DNA of 64,000 nucleotides, from positions 186,001-250,000 of the forward strand of contig NZ_JAOTBD010000001.1 of NCBI RefSeq assembly GCF_026162625.1. The letters run 5' to 3'. The stretch comes from Paracoccus beibuensis. Its GTDB lineage: Bacteria; Pseudomonadota; Alphaproteobacteria; Rhodobacterales; Rhodobacteraceae. Positions 1-8,935 of the stretch are shown one piece after another (the first letter of the stretch is position 1; the number at the start of each line of letters is the position of its first letter). The notes under the pieces were generated by a model. The model did no database searches. It was not told the origin of the DNA and was given only the letters and a program-made list of their open reading frames with translations. A program made the translations under genes and the position numbers.

Positions 1-2
1 GT

Positions 3-182
3 GGCGGACGAGGCTGTGCCAACCGCATCGTCTTCGACGACCTTCTGCCGCCAATCGACCGCCTCTGCCGCGCCTCGTTGACCTTGCGAAGCCAGTTCGA
101 ACCGGGCGTACAGGTCGCGGGTGCGCGGCGGGGGATCAGGTCGACCTTGATCCTATGGCAGGTCCGCCGGGTTGCGCCCTGA
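3..182 (+). other. Open 5' tail, possible end of an unidentified gene
   Basis: The third forward frame is open from the window edge to a TGA at 180-182, giving about 59 residues with a partly plausible stretch (RIVFDDLLPPIDRLCRASL). It would be the C-terminus of a gene starting outside the window. I do not recognise it, and the later codons look less like coding sequence, so it could be chance. No other gene is seen before rpsJ. Confidence 0.2.
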
Positions 183-199
183 TCGGCACAGATCGGTGC

Positions 200-228
200 T
201 TGACGGATCGGCCGACATTTTGCATAAG
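200..228 (+). promoter_or_regulatory. Candidate sigma70 promoter for the S10 operon
   Basis: TTGACG at 200-205 and CATAAG at 223-228 are separated by 17 bases, with TG just before the -10 hexamer. It sits about 150 bases ahead of rpsJ, which leaves room for a long untranslated leader. It is the best promoter match seen upstream of the ribosomal cluster. The function is inferred. Confidence 0.55.
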
Positions 229-237
229 CCCCCATCG

Positions 238-337
238 CCGTCGATCCCAGAGAATCGACGGCCCTTGCACGGGCCGCCCGCGACGAAGGGCGGCCTTGCA
301 GTTTTCATAACGGTCCGATGCTGGCACCGCGTGGTGC
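238..337 (+). promoter_or_regulatory. Structured 5' leader of rpsJ
   Basis: Consecutive inverted repeats lie between the candidate promoter and rpsJ. CCGTCGAT (238-245) pairs perfectly with ATCGACGG (254-261). Two short GC-rich stems follow at about 261-297. GCACC (324-328) pairs with GGTGC (333-337). Further on, TCCC at 361-364 can pair with GGGA at 372-375, which is part of the rpsJ Shine-Dalgarno sequence. Such a leader could carry autogenous control, as L4 does on the E. coli S10 leader, but no similarity to that RNA is claimed. Confidence 0.4.
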
Positions 338-381
338 GATGTCAGCCTCTCGACTGGAACTCCCCGCAAGAGGGAAGTGAA

Positions 382-690
382 ATGCAAAGCCAGAATATCC
401 GGATCCGGTTGAAGGCGTTTGACTATCGCGTGCTGGACGCCAGCACGCAGGAGATCGTCAACACGGCCAAGCGCACCGGCGCGACCGTTCGCGGCCCGAT
501 CCCGCTGCCCAACAAGATCGAGAAGTTCACGGTCCTGCGTGGTCCGCACATCGACAAGAAGTCGCGTGACCAGTGGGAAATCCGCACGCACAAGCGTCTG
601 CTGGACATCGTCGATCCGACCCCGCAGACCGTTGACGCCCTCATGAAGCTCGACCTCGCCGCCGGCGTGGATGTCGAGATCAAGGTCTGA
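382..690 (+). CDS. rpsJ: 30S ribosomal protein S10
   Basis: A 102-residue protein of normal S10 length with typical segments ([11 protein letters not shown] near the N-terminus; [23 protein letters not shown] in the middle, here shown only in part). S10 sits in the 30S head and, as NusE, joins antitermination complexes with NusB. The reading frame is open further upstream, but the ATG at 382 is preceded by GAGGGAAGTG and gives the family length. It is the first gene of the cluster; rplC follows after 11 bases. Confidence 0.97.
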   Translation: MQSQNIRIRLKAFDYRVLDASTQEIVNTAKRTGATVRGPIPLPNKIEKFTVLRGPHIDKKSRDQWEIRTHKRLLDIVDPTPQTVDALMKLDLAAGVDVEIKV

Positions 691-701
691 GGAGGCTGAT
701 C

Positions 702-1553
702 ATGTTGCGTACTGGTGTTATCGCCAAGAAACTGGGCATGACGCGTCTGTTCCTCGAGGACGGCCGCCAGGTCCCCGTCACCGTCCTGCAGCTGGACGGT
801 CTTCAGGTTGTCGCGCAGCGCACTGCCGCGACCGACGGTTATACCGCGGTCCAGCTGGGTGCAGGCAGTGCCAAAGCCAAGCGCACGACCGCCGCGATGC
901 GCGGTCACTTTGCCAAGGCCTCGGTCGCGCCCAAGCGCAAGATCGCGGAATTCCGCGTCGCCGAAGAGAACCTGATCAACGTCGGTGAGGAAATCACTGC
1001 TGACCACTACTTTGCGGGTCAGTACGTGGACATCGCCGGCACCTCGATCGGTAAGGGATTTGCCGGCGCCATGAAGCGCCACAACTTCGGTGGTCTGCGC
1101 GCCTCGCACGGCGTGTCGATCAGCCACCGTTCGCACGGTTCAACTGGCCAGTGCCAAGACCCCGGCAAGGTGTTCAAGGGCAAGAAGATGGCGGGTCACC
1201 TGGGTGCCGTTCGCGTCACCACGCAGAACCTGCAGGTCGTCCGCACCGACGCCGACCGTGGCCTGATCATGGTCAAGGGTTCGGTTCCGGGTTCGAAAGG
1301 TGGCTGGGTCACGGTCAAGGACGCCGTCAAGAAGGCGACGCCCGAGAACCTGATCTATCCCGCCGCGCTGAAATCGGCCGCCGAGGAAGCCAAGCGTCTG
1401 GCCGAGGAAGCCGCCGCCCAGGCAGCTGCCGAGGAAGAAGCCGCCCGCAAGGCCGCCGAGGAAGCCGCCGCTGCCGAGCAGGAAGCCGCTCTGCAGGAGG
1501 CCGAAGCTTCGACCGAGACGGATGCCGAAGCCGCGCCCGAAGGAGACAAGTGA
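702..1553 (+). CDS. rplC: 50S ribosomal protein L3 with an Ala/Glu-rich C-terminal tail
   Basis: Residues 1-220 are a standard L3, an early-assembly 23S rRNA-binding protein near the peptidyl transferase centre. Gln150 lies in [16 protein letters not shown], at the position methylated by PrmB in E. coli. Residues 221-283 add a tail of repeated alanine and glutamate with some lysine and arginine, likely a charged helix; the total is 283 residues against about 210 in E. coli. GGAGG at 691-695 fits the ATG at 702. The TGATG at the end shares one base with the rplD start. Confidence 0.97.
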   Translation: MLRTGVIAKKLGMTRLFLEDGRQVPVTVLQLDGLQVVAQRTAATDGYTAVQLGAGSAKAKRTTAAMRGHFAKASVAPKRKIAEFRVAEENLINVGEEITADHYFAGQYVDIAGTSIGKGFAGAMKRHNFGGLRASHGVSISHRSHGSTGQCQDPGKVFKGKKMAGHLGAVRVTTQNLQVVRTDADRGLIMVKGSVPGSKGGWVTVKDAVKKATPENLIYPAALKSAAEEAKRLAEEAAAQAAAEEEAARKAAEEAAAAEQEAALQEAEASTETDAEAAPEGDK

Positions 1554-2173
1554 TGAAACTTGATGTGATCAAGCTGGATTCCGGCAAGGCCGGGTCGATC
1601 GAGCTCGCAGATGACGTCTTCGGGCTGGAGCCGCGCGGCGACATCCTGCAGCGCGTCGTGCGCTGGCAGCACGCCAAGGCGCAGGCCGGCACGCACTCGG
1701 TGCTGGGCAAGTCGGACGTGAGCTACTCGACCAAGAAGATCTATCGCCAGAAGGGCACCGGCGGCGCTCGCCACGGGTCCCGCAAGGCGCCGACCTTCCG
1801 TCACGGTGGCGTCTACAAGGGTCCGACCCCGCGCTCGCACGCGTTCGACCTGCCCAAGAAGGTCCGCGCCCTGGGCCTGCGCCACGCGCTGTCGGCGAAA
1901 GCCACCGCGGGTGAACTGGTGATCATCGAGGATCTGAACCTCGCCGATGCCAAGACCGCCGCCGTCGCCAAGGCCGTCCGCGAGAACGGCTGGAAGCGCG
2001 TGCTGGTGATCGACGGTGCCGAAGTCAACGAAGGCTTCGCCCGCGCAGCCCGCAACATCGAAGGCGTGGACATCCTGCCGTCGATGGGCGCCAACGTGTA
2101 TGACATCCTCAAGCGTGACACGCTGGTGATCACGCGCGCCGGTGTCGAAGCTCTGGAGGCTCGTTTGAAATGA
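1553..2173 (+). CDS. rplD: 50S ribosomal protein L4
   Basis: A 206-residue L4 with the family segment [18 protein letters not shown], part of the long loop that lines the exit tunnel. In E. coli, L4 also represses its own S10 operon; whether it does here is unknown. The start is the ATG overlapping the rplC stop by one base, which suggests translational coupling. It ends in an ATGA overlap with rplW. Confidence 0.97.
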   Translation: MKLDVIKLDSGKAGSIELADDVFGLEPRGDILQRVVRWQHAKAQAGTHSVLGKSDVSYSTKKIYRQKGTGGARHGSRKAPTFRHGGVYKGPTPRSHAFDLPKKVRALGLRHALSAKATAGELVIIEDLNLADAKTAAVAKAVRENGWKRVLVIDGAEVNEGFARAARNIEGVDILPSMGANVYDILKRDTLVITRAGVEALEARLK

Positions 2174-2466
2174 GCGCGAAAGCAGAACACTACGACGTGA
2201 TCGTCAAACCGATCATCACCGAGAAGGCGACGATGACGTCCGAGAACAACGGCGTCGTCTTCCAGGTGGCGAAGGATTCGTCCAAGCCGCAGATCAAGCA
2301 GGCGGTTGAAGCCCTGTTCGGCGTCAAGGTGAAGGCGGTCAACACCACCATCACCAAAGGCAAGCAGAAGCGCTTCCGCGGCCAGCTTGGCCGTCGCAGC
2401 GACGTCAAGAAGGCCTATGTCACCCTGGAAGAGGGTAACAGCATCGACGTCTCGACCGGTCTCTGA
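2170..2466 (+). CDS. rplW: 50S ribosomal protein L23
   Basis: A 98-residue L23, which lies at the tunnel exit and is the docking point for trigger factor and signal recognition particle. The N-terminal [14 protein letters not shown] and the [10 protein letters not shown] segment are typical. The start overlaps the rplD stop by four bases. It is followed by a 96-base gap with two hairpins before rplB. Confidence 0.97.
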   Translation: MSAKAEHYDVIVKPIITEKATMTSENNGVVFQVAKDSSKPQIKQAVEALFGVKVKAVNTTITKGKQKRFRGQLGRRSDVKKAYVTLEEGNSIDVSTGL

Positions 2467-2482
2467 CAATCGGCCGCGATCT

Positions 2483-2541
2483 GGCCGCCCCGGGGCACCC
2501 TTGGGGCGGCCGCGTTTGACTGAAACGGACCATCCTGGTCC
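2483..2541 (+). other. Two hairpins between rplW and rplB
   Basis: GGCCGCCCC (2483-2491) pairs with GGGGCGGCC (2503-2511), and GGACCA (2527-2532) pairs with TGGTCC (2536-2541) around a three-base loop. The first is followed only by GCGTTTGAC, so it is a poor intrinsic terminator. It could be a processing site, a stability element or a partial attenuator. Confidence 0.5.
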
Positions 2542-2562
2542 AAAGCAACGGAAGACAGAAAG

Positions 2563-3402
2563 ATGGCATTGAAGTCGTATAAACCGACGACGCCTGGCCA
2601 GCGCGGGCTGGTTCTGATCGACCGTTCGGAGCTTTGGAAAGGTCGCCCCGTCAAATCCCTCACCGAGGGTCTGACGAAGAAGGGCGGTCGGAACAACACC
2701 GGACGGATCACCATGCGCCGCAAGGGCGGTGGTGCGAAGCGCCTGTATCGCATCGTCGATTTCAAGCGCACCAAGTTCGATATCGCGGCAGTCGTCGAGC
2801 GGATCGAGTACGATCCCAACCGCACCGCCTTCATCGCGCTGGTGAAGTATGAAGACGGCGAGCAAGCCTACATCCTCGCCCCGCAGCGCATGGCTGTTGG
2901 CGACCGGATCTTTGCCGGCAATAAGGTCGACGTGAAGCCCGGCAATGCCATGCCCTTCAGCGGCATGCCCATCGGCACGATCGTCCATAATGTTGAGCTG
3001 AAGCCCGGCAAGGGCGGCCAGATCGCGCGTTCTGCCGGCACCTATGCCCAATTCGTCGGCCGCGACGGCGGCTATGCTCAGATCCGCTTGTCCTCGGGCG
3101 AACTGCGTCTGGTCCGTCAGGAATGCATGGCGACCATCGGTGCCGTGTCGAACGCCGACCACTCGAACCAGAACCTCGGCAAAGCCGGTCGCAACCGCCA
3201 CAAGGGCATCCGCCCGAGCGTTCGCGGCGTCGCGATGAACCCGATCGACCACCCGCATGGTGGTGGTGAAGGCCGCACCTCGGGTGGCCGGACCCCGGTC
3301 ACGCCCTGGGGTAAAGACACCAAGGGCAAGAAGACCCGCAGCAACAAGGCGACCGACAAGTATATCTTGCGTTCGCGTCACGCGAAGAAGAAGGGGCGTT
3401 AA
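2563..3402 (+). CDS. rplB: 50S ribosomal protein L2
   Basis: A 279-residue L2, needed for subunit association and peptidyl transferase activity. The signature [17 protein letters not shown] lies near the C-terminus and includes the conserved histidine (His230 region), and the basic tail is normal. rpsS starts three bases after the stop. The ATG at 2563 follows a weak purine-rich stretch (GGAAGACAGAAAG). Confidence 0.97.
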   Translation: MALKSYKPTTPGQRGLVLIDRSELWKGRPVKSLTEGLTKKGGRNNTGRITMRRKGGGAKRLYRIVDFKRTKFDIAAVVERIEYDPNRTAFIALVKYEDGEQAYILAPQRMAVGDRIFAGNKVDVKPGNAMPFSGMPIGTIVHNVELKPGKGGQIARSAGTYAQFVGRDGGYAQIRLSSGELRLVRQECMATIGAVSNADHSNQNLGKAGRNRHKGIRPSVRGVAMNPIDHPHGGGEGRTSGGRTPVTPWGKDTKGKKTRSNKATDKYILRSRHAKKKGR

Positions 3403-3405
3403 GCT

Positions 3406-3684
3406 ATGGCACGTTCTGTTTGGAAGGGCCCCTTTGTTGACGCCTATGTGCTCAAGAAAGCGGAGAAGGTTCGGGAATCCGGCAAATCCGAGGTCATCAA
3501 GATCTGGTCGCGCCGTTCGACCATCCTGCCGCAATTCGTGGGTCTGACCTTCGCGGTCTATAACGGGCACAAGCACATCCCCGTGAACGTCAGCGAAGAG
3601 ATGATCGGTCAGAAATTCGGTGAATATTCGCCCACGCGCACCTATTACGGTCACGCCGCGGACAAGAAAGCCAAGAGGAAGTAA
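3406..3684 (+). CDS. rpsS: 30S ribosomal protein S19
   Basis: A 92-residue S19 with the characteristic start [12 protein letters not shown] and the NGHKHIPV and GEYSPTRTY segments. It sits in the 30S head next to S13. Its position between rplB and rplV is the universal S10 operon order. Confidence 0.97.
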   Translation: MARSVWKGPFVDAYVLKKAEKVRESGKSEVIKIWSRRSTILPQFVGLTFAVYNGHKHIPVNVSEEMIGQKFGEYSPTRTYYGHAADKKAKRK

Positions 3685-3689
3685 TCGTC

Positions 3690-4070
3690 ATGGGTAAGGA
3701 AACAAATCCGCGCCGCGTGGCGGAGAACGAGGCCTTCGCCAAGACGAAGATGCTTCGCACCTCGCCGCAGAAACTGAACCTCGTCGCGCAGCTGATCCGC
3801 GGCAAGAAGGTGGACAAGGCCCTGGCCGACCTGACCTTCTCGCACAAGCGTATCGCGGGTGACGTGAAGAAGTGCCTGCAGTCGGCCATCGCGAACGCCG
3901 AGAACAACCACGGTCTGGACGTCGACAACCTGATCGTCGCCGAGGCCTGGGTCGGCAAGAACCTGGTGATGAAGCGTGGCCGTCCGCGGGCACGTGGCCG
4001 CTTCGGCAAGATCATGAAGCCGTTTTCGGAAATCACCATCAAGGTGCGCCAAGTCGAGGAGCAAGCGTAA
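3690..4070 (+). CDS. rplV: 50S ribosomal protein L22
   Basis: A 126-residue L22, whose extended loop reaches the exit tunnel constriction where macrolides act. The C-terminal [11 protein letters not shown] corresponds to the loop and strand region. The stop codon TAA shares its last base with the ATG of rpsC (TAATG), so translation is probably coupled. Confidence 0.97.
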   Translation: MGKETNPRRVAENEAFAKTKMLRTSPQKLNLVAQLIRGKKVDKALADLTFSHKRIAGDVKKCLQSAIANAENNHGLDVDNLIVAEAWVGKNLVMKRGRPRARGRFGKIMKPFSEITIKVRQVEEQA

Positions 4071-4780
4071 TGGGTCAGAAGGTCAATCCGATCGGCATGC
4101 GCCTCCAGGTCAACCGCACCTGGGACAGCCGCTGGTACGCCGACGACAAGGACTATGGCAACCTGCTGCTTGAAGACCTGAAGATCCGGGACTTCATTCA
4201 CAAGGAAGCCAAGCAGGCCGGCGTCAGCCGCGTCATCATCGAGCGCCCCCACAAGAAGTGCCGCGTGACCATTCACGCCGCGCGTCCCGGTGTCATCATC
4301 GGCAAGAAGGGTGCGGACATCGAGGTGCTGCGCAAGAAGCTGGCGAACTTCACCGACAGCGAACTGCACCTGAACATCGTCGAAGTGCGCAAGCCTGAAG
4401 TCGATGCCCAGCTGGTCGCCGAGTCGATCGCCCAGCAGCTGGAGCGTCGGGTCTCGTTCCGCCGGGCCATGAAGCGCTCGGTCCAGAACGCGATGCGCAT
4501 GGGTGCCTTGGGCATCCGCGTGAATGTCGCCGGCCGCCTTGGCGGCGCCGAGATCGCACGGACCGAATGGTACCGCGAGGGCCGCGTGCCCCTGCACACC
4601 CTGCGGGCCGATATCGACTATGCACTGTCCGAAGCCACGACCCCCTATGGGATCATCGGTGTGAAGGTGTGGATCTTCAAGGGCGAGATCATGGAACATG
4701 ATCCCCAGGCCCATGATCGCCGCACCGCCGAGGCTCAGGAAGGTCCGGCCCCTCGCGGTCCGCGCCGCGACGCCCGGTAA
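4070..4780 (+). CDS. rpsC: 30S ribosomal protein S3
   Basis: A 236-residue S3 beginning [12 protein letters not shown]. The KH-domain loop [11 protein letters not shown] is near residues 70-80, and the C-terminal domain has [16 protein letters not shown]3 lines the mRNA entry channel with S4 and S5. The frame is open upstream, but the ATG at 4070 gives the family N-terminus and overlaps the rplV stop by one base. Confidence 0.97.
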   Translation: MGQKVNPIGMRLQVNRTWDSRWYADDKDYGNLLLEDLKIRDFIHKEAKQAGVSRVIIERPHKKCRVTIHAARPGVIIGKKGADIEVLRKKLANFTDSELHLNIVEVRKPEVDAQLVAESIAQQLERRVSFRRAMKRSVQNAMRMGALGIRVNVAGRLGGAEIARTEWYREGRVPLHTLRADIDYALSEATTPYGIIGVKVWIFKGEIMEHDPQAHDRRTAEAQEGPAPRGPRRDAR

Positions 4781-4792
4781 GGAGTAGAAAAG

Positions 4793-5206
4793 ATGCTGCA
4801 ACCGAAACGGACGAAGTTCCGCAAACAGCACAAGGGCCGGATCCACGGCGAAGCCAAGGGCGGTTTCGACCTGAACTTCGGCTCGTTCGCCCTCAAGGCG
4901 ACCGAGCCCGAGCGTGTGACCGCGCGTCAGATCGAGGCGGCCCGCCGCGCGATCACCCGTCACATGAAGCGTCAGGGCCGGGTCTGGATCCGGATCTTCC
5001 CGGACGTCCCGGTCTCGTCCAAGCCCACCGAAGTCCGGATGGGTAAGGGCAAGGGCTCGATCGACTTCTGGGCGGCCCGGGTTCACCCTGGCCGGATCAT
5101 GTTCGAGATCGACGGCGTCAGCGACACCATCGCGCGTGAGGCCCTGCGTCTCGGCGCCATGAAGCTGCCGGTGCTGACCCGCATCGTTGCCCGCGAAGAC
5201 TGGTAA
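4793..5206 (+). CDS. rplP: 50S ribosomal protein L16
   Basis: A 137-residue L16 starting [16 protein letters not shown], of standard length, located near the A site of the 50S subunit. GGAGT precedes the ATG. It is the last gene before a 192-base gap with a strong terminator-like hairpin, so it may end the first transcript segment. Confidence 0.97.
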   Translation: MLQPKRTKFRKQHKGRIHGEAKGGFDLNFGSFALKATEPERVTARQIEAARRAITRHMKRQGRVWIRIFPDVPVSSKPTEVRMGKGKGSIDFWAARVHPGRIMFEIDGVSDTIAREALRLGAMKLPVLTRIVAREDW

Positions 5207-5232
5207 GTCCCGCGCGGCCACGACGGCCTCTG

Positions 5233-5266
5233 GCCTCGCCGGGCGACCGGCGAGGCTTGTTCTTTT
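5233..5266 (+). terminator. Intrinsic terminator inside the ribosomal cluster
   Basis: GCCTCGCCGG (5233-5242), a GCGA loop and CCGGCGAGGC (5247-5256) form a perfect 10-bp stem followed directly by TTGTTCTTTT. This is a textbook Rho-independent terminator placed between rplP and rpmC. It may be partial or overridden by S10/Nus antitermination. Confidence 0.8.
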
Positions 5267-5285
5267 CCGGCGGCCCGGATACGGG

Positions 5286-5314
5286 TTGCAAAGCGGGTCT
5301 CGACCCTGTATGGG
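5286..5314 (+). promoter_or_regulatory. Candidate internal promoter ahead of rpmC
   Basis: TTGCAA (5286-5291) and TATGGG (5309-5314) are 17 bases apart, with TG before the -10. The -10 match is weak. The support is positional: it lies just after the terminator and 85 bases before rpmC. Confidence 0.3.
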
Positions 5315-5398
5315 CAGGCCTTCATCACGAAACTCCACCGGAATCAGGGTGGCCCTGGCAACAGGGGCTCTCCGGTGATGTTGAAAGGAAGACGCGTC

Positions 5399-5605
5399 AT
5401 GGACGCCAAGGAACTTCAGTCGAAGACGCCTGACCAGCTGAAGGATCAGCTGGTCGCGCTGAAAAAGGAAGCTTTCAACCTGCGTTTCCAGCAGGCCACC
5501 GGCCAGCTTGAGAGCACCGCCCGCATGCGCACCGTCCGCCGAGACGTGGCGCGCGTGAAGACGATACTGAACCAGAAAGCGGCCGACGCCGCGGCCTCGA
5601 ACTAA
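5399..5605 (+). CDS. rpmC: 50S ribosomal protein L29
   Basis: A 68-residue L29 ([17 protein letters not shown]), a small two-helix protein at the tunnel exit beside L23. In-frame GTG and ATG codons lie at 5375 and 5378, but the ATG at 5399 gives the normal length and has AGGAAG nine bases upstream. It opens the segment after the internal terminator. Confidence 0.95.
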   Translation: MDAKELQSKTPDQLKDQLVALKKEAFNLRFQQATGQLESTARMRTVRRDVARVKTILNQKAADAAASN

Positions 5606-5617
5606 GGAGCCCGGTCC

Positions 5618-5863
5618 ATGCCCAAACGCATTCTGCAAGGCCGCGTCACCAGCGACAAGAACGAACAGACGATCACCGTCCTGGTCGAGCGCCGCTTCAA
5701 GCACCCGCTTCTGCACAAGACCGTGCGGTCGTCGAAGAAATACCGCGCCCACGACGCGGAGAACCAGTTCAAGATCGGTGACACCGTTCGCATCGTCGAA
5801 TGCGCGCCGATCTCGAAGACGAAGCGCTGGACTGTCCTGACGGACGAAGCGGCTACGGCCTGA
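5618..5863 (+). CDS. rpsQ: 30S ribosomal protein S17
   Basis: An 81-residue S17 with typical [19 protein letters not shown] and [19 protein letters not shown] segments. It binds 16S rRNA helices 7 and 11 and is a primary assembly protein. A 77-base gap with a small GATCA-GAAA-TGATC hairpin (5878-5891) separates it from rplN. Confidence 0.96.
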   Translation: MPKRILQGRVTSDKNEQTITVLVERRFKHPLLHKTVRSSKKYRAHDAENQFKIGDTVRIVECAPISKTKRWTVLTDEAATA

Positions 5864-5940
5864 AGTCCATCATCACAGATCAGAAATGATCGAAACCCTG
5901 GGGCCGCACGACGCGGTCTCCAAAGGTCGGGAGAAACCAA

Positions 5941-6309
5941 ATGATCCAGATGCAGACCAATCTGGATGTTGCTGACAACTCCGGCGCTCGCCGGGTTCAG
6001 TGCATCAAGGTCCTGGGTGGTTCGCACCGTCGCTATGCGTCGGTGGGCGACATCATTGTCGTGTCCGTCAAGGAAGCCATCCCGCGGGGCCGGGTCAAGA
6101 AAGGTGACGTCCGCAAGGCTGTCGTCGTCCGCACCGCGAAAGAAGTGAACCGTGAAGACGGCACCTCGATCCGCTTCGACCGCAACGCCGCCGTCATCCT
6201 GAACAACCAGGGCGAACCGGTCGGCACCCGTATCTTCGGGCCGGTCGTGCGCGAGCTGCGTGCCAAGAACTTCATGAAGATCATCTCGCTTGCACCGGAG
6301 GTGCTGTGA
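5941..6309 (+). CDS. rplN: 50S ribosomal protein L14
   Basis: A 122-residue L14 starting [17 protein letters not shown], exactly the usual length. It forms an intersubunit bridge and is the docking site of the silencing factor RsfS. Its TGA shares a base with the rplX ATG. Confidence 0.97.
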   Translation: MIQMQTNLDVADNSGARRVQCIKVLGGSHRRYASVGDIIVVSVKEAIPRGRVKKGDVRKAVVVRTAKEVNREDGTSIRFDRNAAVILNNQGEPVGTRIFGPVVRELRAKNFMKIISLAPEVL

Positions 6310-6614
6310 TGGCTGCCAAGCTGAAAAAAGGCGACAAGGTCGTCGTTCTGGCCGGCAAGGACAAGGGCAAGCAGGGCGAAATCGCCGCCGTCATGCCCAA
6401 GGACAACAAGGCCGTCGTTGACGGCGTGAACGTCGCGATCCGCCACACCCGCCAATCGCAGACCAGCCAAGGCGGACGCGTGTCGAAGGCCATGCCCATC
6501 GACCTGTCGAACCTGGCGCTGATGGACAAGAACGGCAAAGCGACCCGCGTCGGCTTCCGCATGGAAGACGGCACCAAGGTCCGTTTCGCCAAGACCACGG
6601 GAGACGTGATCTGA
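6309..6614 (+). CDS. rplX: 50S ribosomal protein L24
   Basis: A 101-residue L24 with an N-terminal KOW motif ([18 protein letters not shown]). It is an assembly initiator of the 50S subunit. The ATG at 6309 overlaps the rplN stop by one base; a GTG at 6306 is in frame but less likely. The end overlaps the rplE ATG by one base. Confidence 0.96.
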   Translation: MAAKLKKGDKVVVLAGKDKGKQGEIAAVMPKDNKAVVDGVNVAIRHTRQSQTSQGGRVSKAMPIDLSNLALMDKNGKATRVGFRMEDGTKVRFAKTTGDVI

Positions 6615-7174
6615 TGCTGGACGCAACCAAATACACGCCCCGTCTGCGCGGTCAGTTCCGCGACCAGATCAGGGCCGCTCTTAAGGAAGAGTTCGATTAC
6701 AAGAACGACATGCAGATCCCGCGTCTGGACAAGATCGTCCTGAACATGGGCGTCGGCGAGGCCGTCAAGGACACCAAGAAGGTCAAGCAGGCCGCCGAGG
6801 AGCTGTCGCTCATCGCCGGTCAGAAGGCTGTCATCACGCATGCCAAGAAGTCGATCGCCGGCTTCCGCGTCCGTGAAGAAATGCCCCTCGGCTGCAAGGT
6901 GACCCTGCGCGGCGACCGGATGTACGAATTCCTGGACCGTCTGATCAACATCGCGCTGCCCCGCGTCCGCGACTTCCGCGGCGTTAAGCCGACCTCGTTC
7001 GACGGTCGCGGCAACTACGCGATGGGCCTGAAAGAACACATCGTGTTCCCGGAAATCAACTTCGACAAGGTCGACGAAGTTCTGGGGATGGACATCATCA
7101 TCTGCACCAACGCGAAGACCGACGCGGAAGCGAAGTCGCTGTTGAAGCATTTCAACATGCCGTTCACCAGCTGA
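6614..7174 (+). CDS. rplE: 50S ribosomal protein L5
   Basis: A 186-residue L5, which binds 5S rRNA and contacts the P-site tRNA. The [16 protein letters not shown] and [16 protein letters not shown] segments are diagnostic. It begins at the ATG overlapping the rplX stop (TGATG). Length is normal. Confidence 0.97.
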   Translation: MLDATKYTPRLRGQFRDQIRAALKEEFDYKNDMQIPRLDKIVLNMGVGEAVKDTKKVKQAAEELSLIAGQKAVITHAKKSIAGFRVREEMPLGCKVTLRGDRMYEFLDRLINIALPRVRDFRGVKPTSFDGRGNYAMGLKEHIVFPEINFDKVDEVLGMDIIICTNAKTDAEAKSLLKHFNMPFTS

Positions 7175-7193
7175 TCGCGGAGGGAAAGAAGAT

Positions 7194-7499
7194 ATGGCAA
7201 AGAAATCCATGGTCGAGCGCGAGAAGAAGCGCGAGCGTCTGGTCAAGCAGTACGCCGCCAAGCGCGCCGAACTGAACGAGATCGTCCACGACCAGTCCCG
7301 CCCGATGGAAGAGCGGTTCAAGGCCACGCTGAAGCTGGCCGAACTGCCGCGCAATTCGTCGGCCACGCGTCTGCACAACCGGTGCCAACTGACCGGACGT
7401 CCGCACGCATATTACCGCAAACTGAAACTGTCGCGGATCATGCTGCGCGAGCTGGGCTCGCAAGGTCAGATCCCCGGCCTGGTCAAGTCCAGCTGGTAA
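7194..7499 (+). CDS. rpsN: 30S ribosomal protein S14, zinc-independent form
   Basis: A 101-residue S14 with the C-terminal motif [15 protein letters not shown]. It has a single cysteine, so it is the long zinc-independent type rather than the short CxxC form. It sits in the 30S head. GGAGGGAAAG precedes the start. Confidence 0.96.
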   Translation: MAKKSMVEREKKRERLVKQYAAKRAELNEIVHDQSRPMEERFKATLKLAELPRNSSATRLHNRCQLTGRPHAYYRKLKLSRIMLRELGSQGQIPGLVKSSW

Positions 7500-7512
7500 G
7501 GGGGAACAGGGA

Positions 7513-7908
7513 ATGATGAACGATCCTCTCGGCGATATGCTGACCCGCATCCGCAATGCGCAGATGCGTGGCAAATCGACCGTCCGCACCCCGGCCTCCA
7601 AGCTGCGTGCCTGGGTTCTGGACGTGCTGAAAACTGAAGGTTACATCCGCGGCTACGAGGAAGTGACCACGACCGAAGGCCACAAGGAGCTGGAAATCGG
7701 TCTGAAGTACCACGACGGCAGCCCGGTGATCCGCGAACTGTCGCGCGTCTCGAAGCCCGGTCGCCGCGTCTATACCGGCGCCAGGGAAATCCCGCAGGTC
7801 CGTCAGGGTCTGGGCGTCTCGATCGTCTCGACCCCAAAGGGCGTCATGTCGGATGCAGCGGCTCGCACTGCCAATGTCGGCGGCGAAGTCCTCTGCACCG
7901 TGTTCTAA
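7513..7908 (+). CDS. rpsH: 30S ribosomal protein S8
   Basis: A 131-residue S8 ([15 protein letters not shown]), a primary 16S rRNA-binding protein. In E. coli S8 also represses the spc operon by binding the rplE leader region. Two adjacent ATG codons at 7513 and 7516 are possible starts. rplF follows after 10 bases. Confidence 0.96.
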   Translation: MMNDPLGDMLTRIRNAQMRGKSTVRTPASKLRAWVLDVLKTEGYIRGYEEVTTTEGHKELEIGLKYHDGSPVIRELSRVSKPGRRVYTGAREIPQVRQGLGVSIVSTPKGVMSDAAARTANVGGEVLCTVF

Positions 7909-7918
7909 GGAGGGCAGA

Positions 7919-8452
7919 ATGTCTCGGATTGGTAAAAAGCCGGTCGATCTGCCCAAGGGCGTGACGGCCGAGATCAAGGGTCAGACCATCGAAGTGAAGG
8001 GGCCGAAAGGCACCCGCAGCTTCACGGCGACCGACGATGTGGATGTGGTGCTGGAAGAAGGCGCCGTTGCGGTCAAGCCGCGCGGCACTTCGAAGCGCGC
8101 CCGTCAGCAGTGGGGCATGACCCGCTCGATGATCGAGAACCTGGCGACCGGCGTGTCGGCGGGCTTCAAGAAGGAACTCGAGATCCAGGGTGTGGGTTAC
8201 CGCGCCAACATGCAGGGCAATGTCCTGAAGCTGGCCTTGGGTTATTCGCACGACGTCAACTTCGAGGTGCCGGCTGGTGTCACGATCACGGCGCCGAAGC
8301 AGACCGAAATCGTTGTGGAAGGCATCGACCAGCAGCTTGTTGGTCAGGTCGCCGCGAACATCCGCGAGTGGCGCAAGCCGGAGCCCTACAAGGGCAAGGG
8401 TATTCGCTACAAGGGCGAGTATGTCTTCCGCAAGGAAGGCAAGAAGAAGTAA
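7919..8452 (+). CDS. rplF: 50S ribosomal protein L6
   Basis: A 177-residue L6 starting [15 protein letters not shown], with two repeated domains and the C-terminal signature [16 protein letters not shown]. It lies near the factor-binding stalk. GGAGGG at 7909-7914 fits the ATG at 7919, although the frame is open upstream into rpsH. Confidence 0.97.
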   Translation: MSRIGKKPVDLPKGVTAEIKGQTIEVKGPKGTRSFTATDDVDVVLEEGAVAVKPRGTSKRARQQWGMTRSMIENLATGVSAGFKKELEIQGVGYRANMQGNVLKLALGYSHDVNFEVPAGVTITAPKQTEIVVEGIDQQLVGQVAANIREWRKPEPYKGKGIRYKGEYVFRKEGKKK

Positions 8453-8464
8453 GGGGCGCATGAA

Positions 8465-8824
8465 ATGGCACTGAAAAAGCAAGAGCTGTTCCAGAAGCGC
8501 CGCCTGCGCGTTCGGAACAAACTGCGTGCGATGTCGAACGGCCGTCCGCGGCTGTCGGTCCACCGCTCGTCCAAGAACATCTCGGTTCAGGTCATCGACG
8601 ACCTGAACGGCGTGACCCTGGCCTCGGCCAGCACGCTGGAGAAGGACCTGGGCCTGGTCGGCAAGAACAACGTCGAGGCTGCGGCCAAGATCGGTTCGGC
8701 CATCGCCGAGCGCGCGAAGGCTGCCGGCGTCGAAGACGTCGTGTTCGACCGCGGCGGCTTCATCTTCCACGGCAAGGTGAAGGCTCTGGCCGACGCCGCC
8801 CGTGAAGGTGGTCTGAAGTTCTAA
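8465..8824 (+). CDS. rplR: 50S ribosomal protein L18
   Basis: A 119-residue L18, a 5S rRNA-binding protein of the central protuberance together with L5. The [20 protein letters not shown] and [20 protein letters not shown] segments are typical. It is followed by a 111-base gap with two strong hairpins before rpsE. Confidence 0.96.
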   Translation: MALKKQELFQKRRLRVRNKLRAMSNGRPRLSVHRSSKNISVQVIDDLNGVTLASASTLEKDLGLVGKNNVEAAAKIGSAIAERAKAAGVEDVVFDRGGFIFHGKVKALADAAREGGLKF

Positions 8825-8831
8825 ATGTTGC

Positions 8832-8884
8832 GGGCGGCGTTTTCGCCGCCCCGATGATCCGGGGGCGCCCCGCTTCGGGCGCCC
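8832..8884 (+). other. Twin hairpins between rplR and rpsE
   Basis: GGGCGGCG (8832-8839), TTTT loop, CGCCGCCC (8844-8851) is a perfect 8-bp stem. GGGCGCCC (8863-8870), CGCTTC loop, GGGCGCCC (8877-8884) is a second. Neither has a T-run after it, so neither is a classic terminator. Their role could be mRNA processing, stability or regulation. Confidence 0.55.
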
Positions 8885-8935
8885 ACCAGGATCGGAATAA
8901 ACCGGCGCCGCGGGCGCCAAGGGAAGGAATGCCGC

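Noticed and set aside
1362..1550. Frameshift as the cause of the L3 tail
   Set aside because: The tail keeps a high GC third-position bias, repeats AEEA units in frame and ends in a stop that overlaps the rplD start, so it is more likely genuine coding sequence.
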